From NCBI GenBank assembly GCA_903632075.3, contig CAHIKZ030005640.1:411001-475000 (forward strand): 64,000 nucleotides of DNA, in the 5' to 3' direction. The notes below the pieces were generated by a model that worked only from the letters and a program-made list of their open reading frames with translations, had not been told where the DNA came from and ran no database searches. Of this stretch, positions 11,606 through 23,399 are shown piece after piece. The position numbers were made by a program, and so were the translations under genes. How positions within the stretch are numbered: position 1 is the stretch's first letter; every line of letters begins with the position of its first letter. Source of the DNA: Acanthosepion pharaonis. Its lineage: Eukaryota; Mollusca; Cephalopoda; Sepiida; Sepiidae.

Positions 11606-11779
11606 TACGTGGACAGACCACTTCGTGTGAAATCCTTCACAAATGAGGCAGATCTGCAGCAGGCATTCACAGACTTATTTGCATCCAAGTCACCTAATTT
11701 TTTACCACAATGTTATTGCGCAGCTGGAGGCAATTGGCAAAAATGTATGGATGCTGCTAAGGATTACTTTCAGAACTAA
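11606..11779 (+). pseudogene. Mariner-type transposase, C-terminal remnant
   Basis: The frame reads DRPLRVKSFTNEADLQQAF, then TDLFASKSPNF, and ends GNWQKCMDAAKDYFQN followed by TAA at 11777. The pattern of a hydrophobic helix, F-[FL]-A-S-K-x-P-x-F, then W-Q-K-C-[IM]-D-x-x-x-D-Y-F is the C-terminal end of mariner transposases. The expected catalytic D motifs upstream are missing and the sequence before it is a CA microsatellite, so this is a short remnant. No terminal inverted repeat was identified. Confidence 0.5.
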
Positions 11780-12068
11780 CTGTATATAACTTTTACTGAA
11801 TGCCTTTCATTCTTAATAAATTAAAATAAAAAGCAAGTTGGCAATTCGAAATGTTGTTATCTGAAATGGATTTTAAGAAAATTACGTTATGGGTTATTTA
11901 TTTATTTATTGTGTATTCATATGGATCTAGGTAGCATAGAAGGAATTTGTTTTCGTGAATGTAGGGTCCATATTTACAGAAATAAAATACTGTTTTTGTC
12001 GCCGATATTAAAATACACTATTCCTACTTTAATAGAATGATTTGTAAACAAAAAGAAATACACACACG

Positions 12069-12071
12069 AAC

Positions 12072-12159
<88 letters not shown>

Positions 12160-12651
12160 ATGGATGTACATGTATGTGTATATATGTATATTTATGTATA
12201 CGTATATGGATGTATATATATGTAGATGGATGAATATATATATGTAGATGAATGTATATGGTGATGAGTGTATATATGTGTGTGCGTATGTTTTGGTATG
12301 TATGTACTCATATATATTTTATATGGGTGTATATGTACGTATATAAGTATGTATATATAATTAGACGGATAGATAAAGGGATAAATTGTTTATTTGTTTA
12401 AATGGGTGTATGTAATTGTATAGAAATGTAAGGTTTTAAGTATATATGTTTATGTACACGTATGCGTATGTCCGTATGTATATATGTGGGTAAATGTGTG
12501 TATACATATGAAGGACTGGATGCAGATGGGTGTATGTGTGTATATATGCATGTATGTGTGTATGTATTTTTGTATATTGTTTTTTTTGTTTTGTTTTTAA
12601 GTGTATATATATACATATATATATGTATGTGTGTATGGGTGTATATGTATT

Positions 12652-12722
<71 letters not shown>

Positions 12723-12777
12723 ACGTATGTATATAAGTATGTATGTATGTATGTGTGTGTATGTGTATGGATGTGTA

Positions 12778-12827
<50 letters not shown>

Positions 12828-12828
12828 C

Positions 12829-12879
<51 letters not shown>

Positions 12880-13050
12880 AAAAGTGTGTGTATATAGATA
12901 TAGATGGAAATGTGTATGTGTGGATATGTGGATATATTTATATATGTGTACATGGTTATATGTATGTGTGTATGTGGGTACACGCCTATGTGTATGTATA
13001 TATGTGTATACGTTATTGTGTATGTGTGTATTCGCATGTATTTTTGAACA
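12069..13050. repeat. Large TA/TG/CT-rich simple-repeat region
   Basis: (CT)n at 12069-12095 passes into (TA)n at 12096-12143. About 900 bp of interleaved TATG, TGTA and TA motifs follow, with pure TA blocks at about 12655-12710, 12786-12818 and 12836-12876. Tyrosine/isoleucine/cysteine/valine-rich frames of up to 199 codons here are artefacts of the repeat. Confidence 0.95.
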
Positions 13051-13541
13051 TAGGAATATAGGTCCTTGCTAGATTAGATAATCGTTATATTTTTTATATG
13101 TTTATATTTGATTTGTAACCTGTAGTCGATATTAAATTTGTCAAATTTTCTCAATTACACAGCGGTCATTTCAATAAATGCAATGTTAATTTCCTTCGCC
13201 CCATCTCTCTCCCCCACCTCTTCTTTCCATTCTGACATTAAATCGTCTATGGTGTGTGTATGTCACCACGAAATGTATCTTTATGCATTAGACATCCGAC
13301 AACATTCATATTTCTCTTACTTATACCCCTTCCACTCACCTCTCTTAAAATTCTCTCGGTTAAGGTTTAATCTCCCTCCTTCTCTAGACTCTCTCTAAAT
13401 TCTGTTCTTATTTCCGGAGTTGTTTTTTTCTGTTTTCTTTTTCGAATTTGTAGGTCTGATGTATTGTATCGTATTTACGATTCCAATGGAATAAATTATG
13501 ACCAAGGATTATTAGTGTTTAAGCATTTTTTTATTATATTT

Positions 13542-13547
<6 letters not shown>

Positions 13548-13607
<60 letters not shown>
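13548..13607. repeat. Compound (TA)n(TG)n microsatellite
   Basis: About 32 bp of TA is followed by about 28 bp of TG. Confidence 0.95.
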
Positions 13608-13609
13608 CT

Positions 13610-14270
13610 TTGTGTGTGCGCCCGCACGTTTGCGTGTGTGTTCGTGCGCACATGTGCATGTCCTTCATCTGAGTTAAGTTTTGTTACTCTTTCCTAATAA
13701 TAACATTATTTGCCGGTGGCAACAACATATTCACACTATCATCCACTTGCTCAAAATATATAGTTACAATCACATGATTAAGAATACTGGAACACGTCAA
13801 TATAAAATCATTAAAAATGTTTGTCATTTATAGAATGTTTGTCAATATCATATATTATCTCATATTTGATCAAAATTAACTCCGAGTATATCTAAATCCT
13901 TTGGACTGAAAAGTCATAAAAAGAAAATTACGAAACGATTTTCTTAATTCAGAATACACATGAAGTAATACAAACATTTATTCATGTAGATGCTGAAGAT
14001 TTCTAAACCTGACTAGGACATATTTCCAAAAGTAATGTTTATGTACTGTGATTGGCAATATGTTAGTGCCTGTGTATATGCCTCGGCCGTGAACATTTCA
14101 GAACACATGATGTGTCAGTAAAGGTAAGAAGGAAAGACATACTTTGAATGAGATGCCATCAGAAAATCATTCATGTAAAAACGTTAACAATGAACCACTT
14201 ATATGAACATTCTGCGTTAAATTACTAAATATGAAATCTGTTGTCACGAAAAAAAAATGCCAGGAAAATA
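13610..14270. other. AT-rich non-coding sequence
   Basis: Nothing recognised. Confidence 0.3.
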
Positions 14271-14275
14271 ATATG

Positions 14276-15605
14276 CAGTAGAATCCCTGATATCCGAAAT
14301 CCCTGATATCCGGAGTGCCTCATATCCGGAATCCCGTATATTCAATCATGATTTTTATGTTTTGAAACTTTTGGGTGAGATGTAACTGATTTGAAATTTC
14401 TGTTTTCAGGAAATGTGCCTTGGATAATTGTTCATTCTTCTTTCACCCTAATGGCGCAAAAGATGACGGGAGTAAGAAGGCTGATAACGAGACACATCTG
14501 CAACAAGACAGCTACGTGATGCATGCTTGTGATGAAACCTGGACTGAAATTGAAAAAGCTATTAAAGTGGTTGTCAGTTTTATGGAAAGAAAGCCAGCAT
14601 TCATCTATGACAGTTGCAATAACGCACGCAGAGTTTGCTTTTCATTTAAAAACTTTCATGAACAAAAGCAAAGTAAAATTCAGAAAAAGTTAAGAATGGC
14701 ATTAGAAGAGAAAGAATCATCATGCAACATTGATTAAAAAAAAATGATATTATTTGTTTTGCATACGCGGCATACTTAAATAAATTTTCATTGACATTGC
14801 ATAATTTATTTCTTTTTCCGTCAAATGAATTCCGTTATATTTCACTCACCATTAGTTTATGTTGTTTACTTTAAAACACTGAAATTAAATGTCAAATCAG
14901 ATTTCAGTGCTTTTATTTTAATCTAAATATAACCCTTCATATATGGACTTTGTAACCAATTCCTCATACCCAAAAGGCTTTCTTAGTCCAGTTGTTAGAG
15001 ATGCTATCAAATAAATCCATAATGCTGCTTAATGAAATATCTTCTGCACTGATTGGAACGCTGTCTTTTGACATTTCTTTTTCTTAATCTTTATCTGCTG
15101 CACATATGTCATTATTATATATGCAATTTTATGTATTATACTGTTCCATTGACTTCATCAGTGATACCGTCACATGTTCACTTTGTGAATGGGTTTTGGT
15201 TGGGAAATATTTTGACCCTTGGGAGGCAAAGATTTTCGCGAATATTTTCAGCAATGTTTCTTACTTTTAATATGTAGTTTTCTCTAAATGGCGAAAGTAA
15301 TTATGTAATTTTTGTAACCAAATTAGTCGTAAAATAGTTTTTAACATTGAGTTTTGTGATATTACATAAACCTGAGAAATTTTGATGTTATACCAGCTTT
15401 ATCTAAAATTGTGCAAATATCAAAATTTTCAATATGAACACATTCTCCTTATATTTGCTTTTATAGAATCCCGCATAGGTTCATTAGATTGATTTATTAC
15501 GTAATTCGCAATTTTCAATCTTTGCAATGATATTTCCGTGCTCAGTAGACTACTGGCAGTTAAATGATGTATATCTTCTAAATCCGGTTGTCAGCGATTC
15601 TACTG
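14276..15605 (+). mobile_element. Pogo/Tigger-like DNA transposon, internally deleted
   Basis: The left end reads CAGTAGAATCCCTGATATCCG (14276 on), and the right end is the reverse complement of CAGTAGAATCGCTGACAACCG (ending 15605). CAGTA..ATCCC...ATCCGG ends are typical of pogo/Tigger elements. The left end carries three subterminal copies of CCTGATATCCG or a close variant (14285-14330), which could be transposase binding sites. The right end is followed by TA; the left neighbour is TG, so the expected TA duplication is imperfect. Only the C-terminal part of a transposase is left inside (14411-14737). Confidence 0.7.
14411..14737 (+). pseudogene. Tigger/jerky-type transposase, C-terminal remnant
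   Basis: The reading frame opens just after a TTTTCAG that looks like a splice acceptor and runs to a TAA at 14735. It contains DETWTEIEKAIKVVVSFMER followed by KPAFIYD and, near the end, HEQKQSKIQKKL. A hydrophobic helix with F-[LM]-E, then a basic region and K-Q-[ST]-K-I is the usual C-terminus of Tigger/pogo transposases (family ending KQTKITDFF-like). The DDE catalytic core and the CENP-B-type DNA-binding domain are absent. An intact cellular exon is an alternative, but the position between matching TIRs favours a transposon. Confidence 0.5.
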
Positions 15606-15609
15606 TATT

Positions 15610-17520
15610 TTAAAGCCTCTAAAGGAAAAATCTTCATTTTTTTTAAATCTATGAATTCCTGTATGCCGGGTTGAAAAAAGTCTTAATTTCTCAATATGAA
15701 GAATGAATGCTTGTAAATCCTTTTCTCGTTTCTCAATTTAATGAATCCTATTTATTTATATGGCAATATGTTTCACGACAATTTCAAGTCTTTTTGTTAC
15801 TCTAAATAGATTTTGACCCTTAATCATTCCTCTCTATACTTTACTTGATAATTCGTCTGCTTCTCTTACACTAGAATATCTCTTGTGAGTGTTGAATTCT
15901 TCAAGCATTCTTTACTCGTTATGCGTTCCAGAATTTCAATTTGTCTCTGATTGTTAGCAGTTGTTTCTTTATCATTCCTATTTTTGTTAAACTTCTTCAA
16001 ATGTAATAACCATGGTGATCATAGTAGTTTCGTCAATAGAATTACGTTTCGGTTGCTAGAAGTCTCTTTTGTATCTGTAAATATTTGAAACATTCATTTT
16101 TATAGAGAAGATTACATAATTCAATGACAAGCAGGAATAACACTTCATCTGATACTTTTCGTTCATTTGGGCTTCAATGAACTAAATTGATGTTGAAGTG
16201 GATATAAATAAACATTCATACGTAAGACAGGGAATTCTGAAATGTATTTAAATTTAATTTGGGTTTTTAATATGTTAATATATATGATTATAAACCATAT
16301 ATACATAGGTATAAGCCGAATTTATGTATTGCGTGACCCATGAATATTTTTATGAATTTTAAATCATGCAAGAAGATATAACCCGGGAGCAGTGTAACCG
16401 GTTATCAAAAATGTATGATTTCTAACCTGTTCAAAAAATATCTGTGTTTATTGCACCACATTCATTTTTACGTCAAAACTGACCACGAAATCGCACTATA
16501 CACAAGTATATACGTTAGTTCAGCAAATTTCATTTGCTTTTTTATTTTTAATGTTTACCATTTATTATTAAGCATCTTCATTGTGAGTGTAGTATATTTG
16601 CTAAGAATGACGAAATATGAAAACCTGGACGCAACGACTGATTAAAGCATTTTCTAGAATTGTCTTTATATATTACCCAATCTATTAAACTAGTACTGTT
16701 TTAATCGAAATTATGATCAGTCTCATTACCGTGAGAAAATATTGCATTGAATGTGTTGTTGTGTAAAAGATCCTTTTATGTTCATATATTACTTTATTTA
16801 AATGCCTTGAGGTTTCTCTCATGTATTCTTTGTGTTGTTTATTACATGGAACATAGCATAAATTCCTCCTTCAAGTTTTAGCTTATTTTTATTTTGTTTC
16901 GTATTATTTAACCCTTTTATTATCTTAGAATTAGTTGTAATAATTTTTGTTAAGCTAAGATAATTCGTTTTCAGTTGTAGCTATGGTAGAAATGATAGGT
17001 AGTGAAATATAATTTGATTGGTTTATCAGCATTTGTTTGCATAGCAAAGTTAAATATGTCAATCGTTTTCCGATTAAACCCATATTTGAAAACTTATGTT
17101 TTCATGTCGTCGTTCGATTAGTGCTAAGTCGTCGAAACATAAACATTAATTTAGATATGATAAATTCCTAAAGGACTAAATACGTACATAAAATATTTTC
17201 CACTTTTTCTTTAACTGACCCGAAACTGTTCTGCTATATAAAATGTATGTCTTTTTCTGCCATAGATGTTTAAATAATTAAGAGCTGATCAGCAATGTGA
17301 TCTCGTTACTTTGAACATTTTCTGATATCCTAATATTCTGGAAGATGTATTTTGTTATCCACGTTTTATTTTGTACGCTACTAAGTTACACAGTTAATTA
17401 TCTGCATCATGATAACCGCTATTTCCTAAATCTACATATATGTGTAGCTATCCATTTTTTCGCCTGCATTCCGTCATGCCTAATGGACAGTTTTTGTCTA
17501 TTAATAAACGTTTAAAAGGT
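15610..17520. other. AT-rich non-coding sequence
   Basis: About 1.9 kb without any recognised gene, repeat or simple array. An open frame at 16415-16645 has no recognisable motif. Confidence 0.35.
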
Positions 17521-17522
17521 GT

Positions 17523-17547
17523 TATATATATATATATATATATATAA
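17523..17547. repeat. (TA)n microsatellite
   Basis: Short pure TA run. The DNA between here and 17956 is unremarkable. Confidence 0.9.
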
Positions 17548-17954
17548 AAAATTCTATTTTCATGTCCACAACTGACGACCATGTAACGTTGAAGCACCAA
17601 ATCCAGTATGATAGGATCACCGAATTTATGCAACAATGGTCTTGGTCAAAATCTTAATTGTTTCCCGCTAGGCAATGCCCGGTGCAAAAGCTTGAATGTA
17701 TGGTTGCTCTAATAGAATCGGTGATCCGAATCCCAATTCAAGTTCGGTTCGTTATATTCACTCACGCACAAATACATTTTTGAATGTTATGAGTGCAAAT
17801 CTTCGCTCTAGCTACAGATTAATTATTAAGACTTGAAAGACTAAATATTTTATTATATCTCCCAAGAAACAGTTTTACAATCTAAATAAATTTGATGCCT
17901 TTAAATAACCTGCAAAGTGTTGATAAGCCGAATAAAACCAATCATTCAGTCAAT

Positions 17955-17955
<1 letters not shown>

Positions 17956-18014
<59 letters not shown>
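17956..18014. repeat. (TA)n microsatellite
   Basis: About 58 bp of TA abutting the left end of a decayed mariner-like element. Confidence 0.95.
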
Positions 18015-18016
<2 letters not shown>

Positions 18017-18892
18017 TGGATAAATTGTCGTCTAAATTGCGCAAAAAGTGATACAACAGTGACATCTCATTTTAGCAGATATATTTACCAGCATTAAAGA
18101 AAAATATTATCTAAAGACAAAAGAGTATATTTATACAAGAAAATCACCATTGACACGTAGGACAGCCTCTAGACGACTTCGAAATCTCCCGAACTCTTCG
18201 GGACAATCTCATTGTTTAACTTGGTAAATGCTCTCATACACTTTCCCATCACTTCATTTTTTGGTGTTACACTGAGTTTTCTTGTCTCTTGCTCAAATTC
18301 GACCCACACATAATAATCAAGCGGGTAACAGTCTGGGGGGAGTTATGTGGCGACATGTAAGGGGTAATGAGGTCGCAGAAACTGTTTGACAGCCATGCCT
18401 GTGTTATCCTGCTTTTGTGTCCACGGTGGAGATTCCTGCTGCCAAACTTACGGTCTTCCACCAGACACCCTCTTAAACTAGAACAGCCCTACATCCTCAA
18501 TGCTCATGATGTAGACCCCTGCGTTGAGTCTGATGTCCTGACTGACAATACGTGTAGTCTTTACTTGTCAGAACGATCAGAGTGAGTTTATCGAGTTGCC
18601 GTACATTTGTAATCACAACTGGACTCATCCAACTCTTTCCAAATCATCTGCACTCTCTTCAGATTGACAGGCAAACACTGTGAAATTTTCGTATTTTTGC
18701 TTCCAGCGCGAAAGCAAAGCAGTACAGCATGCTGTTTCCAATTTTCTGGCGGAGTGAATTGCATCATTTTGGTCTTTTTCTTAATCTCGGTGCCAAATTG
18801 AGCTTAATATACTGGGCAGTTGACACAATCCAAAAAATAAAGAACATGTGCGAAATTAAATTACAATTTGTCAAAGATTAACCCATCACACC
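18015..18892 (-). mobile_element. Decayed mariner-like element between simple repeats
   Basis: A transposase pseudogene (18131-18767) lies between a TA array on the left and a TATC/TA array on the right. The ends are weakly inverted: GGTGGATAAATTGTC...AAATTGCGCA on the left, and GATGGGTTAATCTTTGAC...TTTCGCACA when the right end is read on the minus strand. Boundaries are approximate. Insertion into TA-rich DNA agrees with the TA target of the Tc1/mariner superfamily. Confidence 0.6.
18131..18767 (-). pseudogene. Mariner-like transposase pseudogene, internally deleted
   Basis: Read on the minus strand, it starts MQFTPPENWKQHAVLLCFRA and continues GSKNTKISQCLPVNLKRVQ, a helix-turn-helix DNA-binding region. 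After a long stretch with frameshifts comes DCYPLDYYVW, which holds the last catalytic aspartate of mariner-like DDxD enzymes (P-L-D-Y-Y-[VL]-W). The frame then runs to FRSRLEAVLRVNGDFLV and a stop at 18131-18133. The segment carrying the first two catalytic aspartates is largely missing. The remaining length (about 210 codons) against about 340-350 expected shows a deletion. The copy is dead. Confidence 0.7.
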
Positions 18893-18893
18893 T

Positions 18894-18963
<70 letters not shown>
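18893..18963. repeat. (TATC)n(TA)n microsatellite
   Basis: About 36 bp of TATC followed by about 34 bp of TA. Confidence 0.95.
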
Positions 18964-18964
<1 letters not shown>

Positions 18965-18967
<3 letters not shown>

Positions 18968-19672
18968 CAGGCGTAAAATTTGGAATCGCTATGCCGATTC
19001 AGTATTCTGTCCGATATTTCTCTATGTAGCGCTAATTGAACGAAAACCTGGACACATCGTTATTGATCTATGGGTTAACTCGAAAATAATTAACATATAT
19101 CCACTTGCTAAATAAACATGGTTGGAGAATAAAACTTCGATTTCAAACCCAGCTTGAAAAGGGATGGGCGTCGTCAGGAAAAACTTCAGCTTAGATGCGA
19201 CAACTTCTGACAGAGTTGCAGTCATAGCCACCTGTATCTGTAATGGTTCTCATAATAGTGATGACTCAAATGTATAAATTTTCTATTCAATGTCATTTCT
19301 GTGAGTTAAATATATAGAATTATTTTCTTGCCCTAAAGCAAAGCGATGGCAAAATTATTTTATTAAAATTAACTGTAGGATATGTTATATGCCGTATACA
19401 TAAATTTCCAAAAATTACAAGCAAATTTACATTTCGATTTCGACTGTTTTTACAGCTTATTTTTAAAAAAAAACAAAAAAAAAAAAAAAGAAAATCCATC
19501 AATATGTATGTATTTTTTAGCCCAATTAATTTTTCTGTTTTTTTTTTGTTTTGTTTTTACATTGATAAAAATGTACCATTTATCTTCATGTTTCTTAAGG
19601 AATCGAGAAATTGGAAAATTATAAAAAGAATTAAGTATAATAGCTTCCTACAATTTGAAAAGAATCATACAG

Positions 19673-19676
<4 letters not shown>
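18965..19676. other. Non-coding sequence
   Basis: Small open frames (for example 19022-19231 minus) are unrecognised. A-rich runs occur at 19465-19490. Confidence 0.3.
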
Positions 19677-19722
<46 letters not shown>

Positions 19723-19905
19723 CAGTTTGAATATGGCTATAGTATATTTTCTCTGTATGCAAAGCACCATGGAACGGTGAAACAGTTTTCGGCCTCAGAT
19801 TAAATTAATGTATTTATAGGGTGCTTCTCATAACTGTCAATTTGAACACCATACAAAAATTTAGTCCTGTCACTCTACACACGTTCACACACACATACAC
19901 GCACA

Positions 19906-19939
<34 letters not shown>

Positions 19940-20324
19940 ATTATTATTATTTTAAGAAACAGGCAGCTTTAAGGGTTCATGGTGATCATGATTTATTTTC
20001 TTAGAATTGAAATTCGATTCTAATTCCTCATATAAACATTTTCATAGAAATAAATGAGTGAAAAATATTCCAAGTATTAGAAAATTCAGTATTATTATTT
20101 TTAATATATGCACACATGTGTTTAAGGAGGCGGGTTTAAATTGGTGGCAGGGTTGGTTGGTGGCAGTTGGGGTGTCGTAGAAGATATATATCTTTCGAAA
20201 AAAATGACATTGAGGGAGTGGAAGATACAAGCCATGCAAACACAATCAGGAAAAGGAAAAAGAGATAAAGAAAAGAGATAGATGTATATACATCCATCTT
20301 AATAAAGAGATATAAATTAAAGCG

Positions 20325-20377
<53 letters not shown>
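19677..20377. repeat. (TA)n, (ATT)n and (TA)n microsatellites
   Basis: TA at 19677-19721, ATT at 19907-19950, TA at 20328-20377. The intervening DNA is AT-rich and featureless. Confidence 0.9.
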
Positions 20378-20381
<4 letters not shown>

Positions 20382-20449
20382 TGTGTATGTGTGAGAGAAA
20401 GTGTGAGTGTGTGTGTGTATGTGCGTGCAATTATATTTGACCAGCATGT

Positions 20450-20905
20450 TCCTTCAGAAATGATGAATGTATTTTTAAAATCTCTTTTTGATGGCTCATG
20501 ACATCTGAACCTGCCCAGACCAAATATTTTGATTAGACAATTTACCCATACTTGGTAATTGACAGAATTAATTATGAATAAATGTTTACTCATCTAATGG
20601 ATAATTATTTTATAGCTTCTCACATATACAATTTACATGATTACATACATACGTTAATATCACATCTCTCAGGGTTCTATATCAAGCAATAATTTCCTCC
20701 AATGAAAATATGAAATATTATAATGTTTACATTGGAATTTCTACGGGGCAATGGAAACAGAAATTTTATACTTTTAGACACTCATTTTCTAACCATAAAA
20801 ATCACAAGGTAGGCCTTTCAAAAACATTTTGGGAATTAAAAGAGAAAGATATGAGCCCACAGATAGTTTGGAAAATTATAAGTTCCTAACGTATTCCTAA
20901 TAGTC
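20450..20905. other. AT-rich non-coding sequence
   Basis: Nothing recognised. Confidence 0.3.
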
Positions 20906-20907
20906 TT

Positions 20908-21310
<403 letters not shown>

Positions 21311-21313
<3 letters not shown>

Positions 21314-22668
21314 TGCGTGCGAAATTATTATCGAGATAACTTTTTTCTAATATTTCAAAAAAACCGTCCAATCAATTCACACAAAATTTTCACACACTGT
21401 TGGCAACAGTGCCCTACGTATTGATCTGCGCAATGTAAAGACACTGGCGCCATATTTCTTATCTGCACGGTGATTTGGGTGTGCCAAATTATTAGAAAGG
21501 TTTAGTAAAATTCCCAGAATTGATCAAACAAAACGTTTATTAATGTTGCACGTGAATGTTTATGATCAAAATAAGCTAATAAATAAGATAATCAAACAGA
21601 TACAAACAAATGCACAGTTTTAAACAAACTAATAGGGAATGTGATTTCCCTGCTTTGAAATTGCTTGAAGAAGTCGACCATCCATAGACTTTGTTAATTG
21701 TAGGATGTCATCTGCTGCAATGCCAAGATAACCCTGTCGAGATATGTCAAGAATTGCTTCCCACAACTCAGCGTTGCTCCTGAATTGTCGTCCGTTGGCG
21801 TACAGTCTTCGCTTCATGATGCTCCAAAGATTTTCGATTGGGTTCAAATCCGGAGAATTTGCTGACCACTTCATTTTTCGAGGTCCATCGAAGCCTAACT
21901 GTTTCAAATATTCAGTAGTCGTGTGAGCAGCATGTGAGGGAGCATTATCTTGCATAAAAACAATGGCCCTTCTGAAGGCTAATGTATGCATTAGCAGTCA
22001 TTTTGACGCCATCTGGTACTCTCCATAGGCCCAGTAAGGATTTTCCAATAATACCACCCCAGATCAATATGCCTCCACCGCCCTGTTGGCGCCTCAAACG
22101 CTGATGGCGATTCTGTCCGTTCATTACCCAGCCTTTGCACCATCTACCTGGCCCATCAAGTTTTGCTCGAGTTTCGTCTGTGAACAAAACTTCAGAGAAG
22201 TCAATCTTCATATTGTCCTCGGCCCATTTCAGTCGATTTGGAATGTGATTTCTCAACGGAGGCTTCGATACAGGTTTGACTGTTGTTGCTATTTTCCTCA
22301 GATACCGACACCGGGTACTTTTTAGGGGACTTTGCGAGCAAACTTGACTGGTAAGTCCAGGGGATCCTCTCAAGTCGTGACATGAGACGACGTGAAATAA
22401 CCCTCAGCTTGCCTTTATCTGCCCTTTTGCGTACTTCTGTATGGTCGGCGGTGAACTTTTTTCACTGTTTGATGACACCACCCTATCATTTTAGAAATTT
22501 CTAGGGTAAATATACGTCGCCAGTTTGTTTACATTGCGCAGATCAGTAAGAAAATTTCAGTGATTGCGCAGATCAGTTGCCAACCTTGTGTGAAAATTTT
22601 GTGTGAATTGATTGGACGGTTTTTGAAATATTAGAAAAAGAGTTATCTCGATAATCATTTGACACGCA

Positions 22669-22671
<3 letters not shown>
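21311..22671 (-). mobile_element. Tc1-like DNA transposon (DD37E type) inside a TA array
   Basis: The terminal inverted repeats are about 85 bp. The left end starts CACTGCGTGCGAAATTATTA and the right end, read on the minus strand, starts CACTGCGTGTCAAATGATTA. They then agree through ATCGAGATAACT...AATATTTC and CCGTCCAATCAATTCACAC. Each end is bordered by TA repeats, as expected for a TA target. Inside the right end the 15-mer ATTGCGCAGATCAGT occurs twice (22533 and 22563), an IR/DR-like arrangement that may bind transposase. A relative, TTGATCTGCGCAAT, lies at 21421 in the left end. Length is 1361 bp, close to an ordinary Tc1 element. The transposase frame is broken. Confidence 0.9.
21629..22470 (-). 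pseudogene. Tc1-like transposase, DD37E, frameshifted
   Basis: Minus-strand frames give in order: a basic N-terminal region (KGKLRVISRRLMSRLERIP) at about 22360-22415; LFTDETRAKLDGPGRW with the first catalytic D at 22176-22178; the glycine-rich box LIWGGIIGKSLLG; then, after a frameshift near 21950-21990, IVFMQDNAPSHAAHT with the second D at 21947-21949; and SPDLNPIENLWSIMKRRLY with E at 21833-21835. Counting codons gives 37 residues between the second D and the E, where classic Tc1 has 34. At least two frameshifts prevent a full product. All three catalytic residues survive. Confidence 0.85.

Positions 22672-22721
<50 letters not shown>
22672..22721. repeat. (TA)n microsatellite, right part of split array
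   Basis: Continuation of the TA array interrupted by the Tc1-like element. Confidence 0.95.
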
Positions 22722-22723
<2 letters not shown>

Positions 22724-22952
22724 TATTTGCCGGCCCGACAACACAACTATACTTAATCATGAACAAAATAAATTGAATAAAAACAATAAACAAAAATTAA
22801 AAATCTTGAAGCATTATACATAAAACAGTTGAAACCTAACCTGAACAATATAATGTATGAAATCTGCGCAAATATCCTTAAATGCTTATAATTTATAACA
22901 GCAGCTATTTGTTTATACCAACTGCTTCCCATACATAATACTTCTTGTTTTT

Positions 22953-23060
22953 CACTCTCGCGTGGTCGTGTGTGACGTCACGAGCTGCGACGCGATTTTG
23001 GCTTCCGAGTCGCGTATATAACGGTTTGTCGTTACTTGAAATGTTCATGCAGCAAGGGCG
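22953..23060 (+). promoter_or_regulatory. CRE plus TATA promoter-like segment
   Basis: A GC-richer patch in AT-rich DNA contains a perfect CRE palindrome TGACGTCA (22973-22980) and, about 35 bp later, CGCGTATATAACGG (23011-23024), which resembles a TATA box. Downstream there is only a short frame (23114 on) that runs into a TA array. It could be a decayed LTR promoter or an orphan promoter. No transcription evidence can be drawn from sequence alone. Confidence 0.35.
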
Positions 23061-23284
23061 GATTATCAATGTTGTTTCGTCCGTTGTTGCTTGATTTATT
23101 GAAATTGTAATCTTTGATAGTGGCTTGTGTAAACCGAAAGCTTAGATTGGATTTAAACATGTACCAATATGGTGTTTTCCTTTCGTCTTTCAACGATAAT
23201 GTAATTCAGCTTATCAGACAATATGAAAGGAACTTACATAAAATAATTAGACAAAACTTCTCTATATTATTTAATGAAACATGC

Positions 23285-23285
<1 letters not shown>

Positions 23286-23353
<68 letters not shown>
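23286..23353. repeat. (TA)n microsatellite
   Basis: About 66 bp of TA followed by G-rich DNA (GGGGGGTGAGTGTGTG). Confidence 0.95.
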
Positions 23354-23355
<2 letters not shown>

Positions 23356-23399
23356 GGGGTGAGTGTGTGCGGATGTATGTGTGTGGGGGTAGATTTGGG

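Noticed and set aside
12462..13061. Open frame of 199 codons
   Set aside because: It is a translation of TA/TG simple repeats (tyrosine, isoleucine, cysteine and valine only in blocks).
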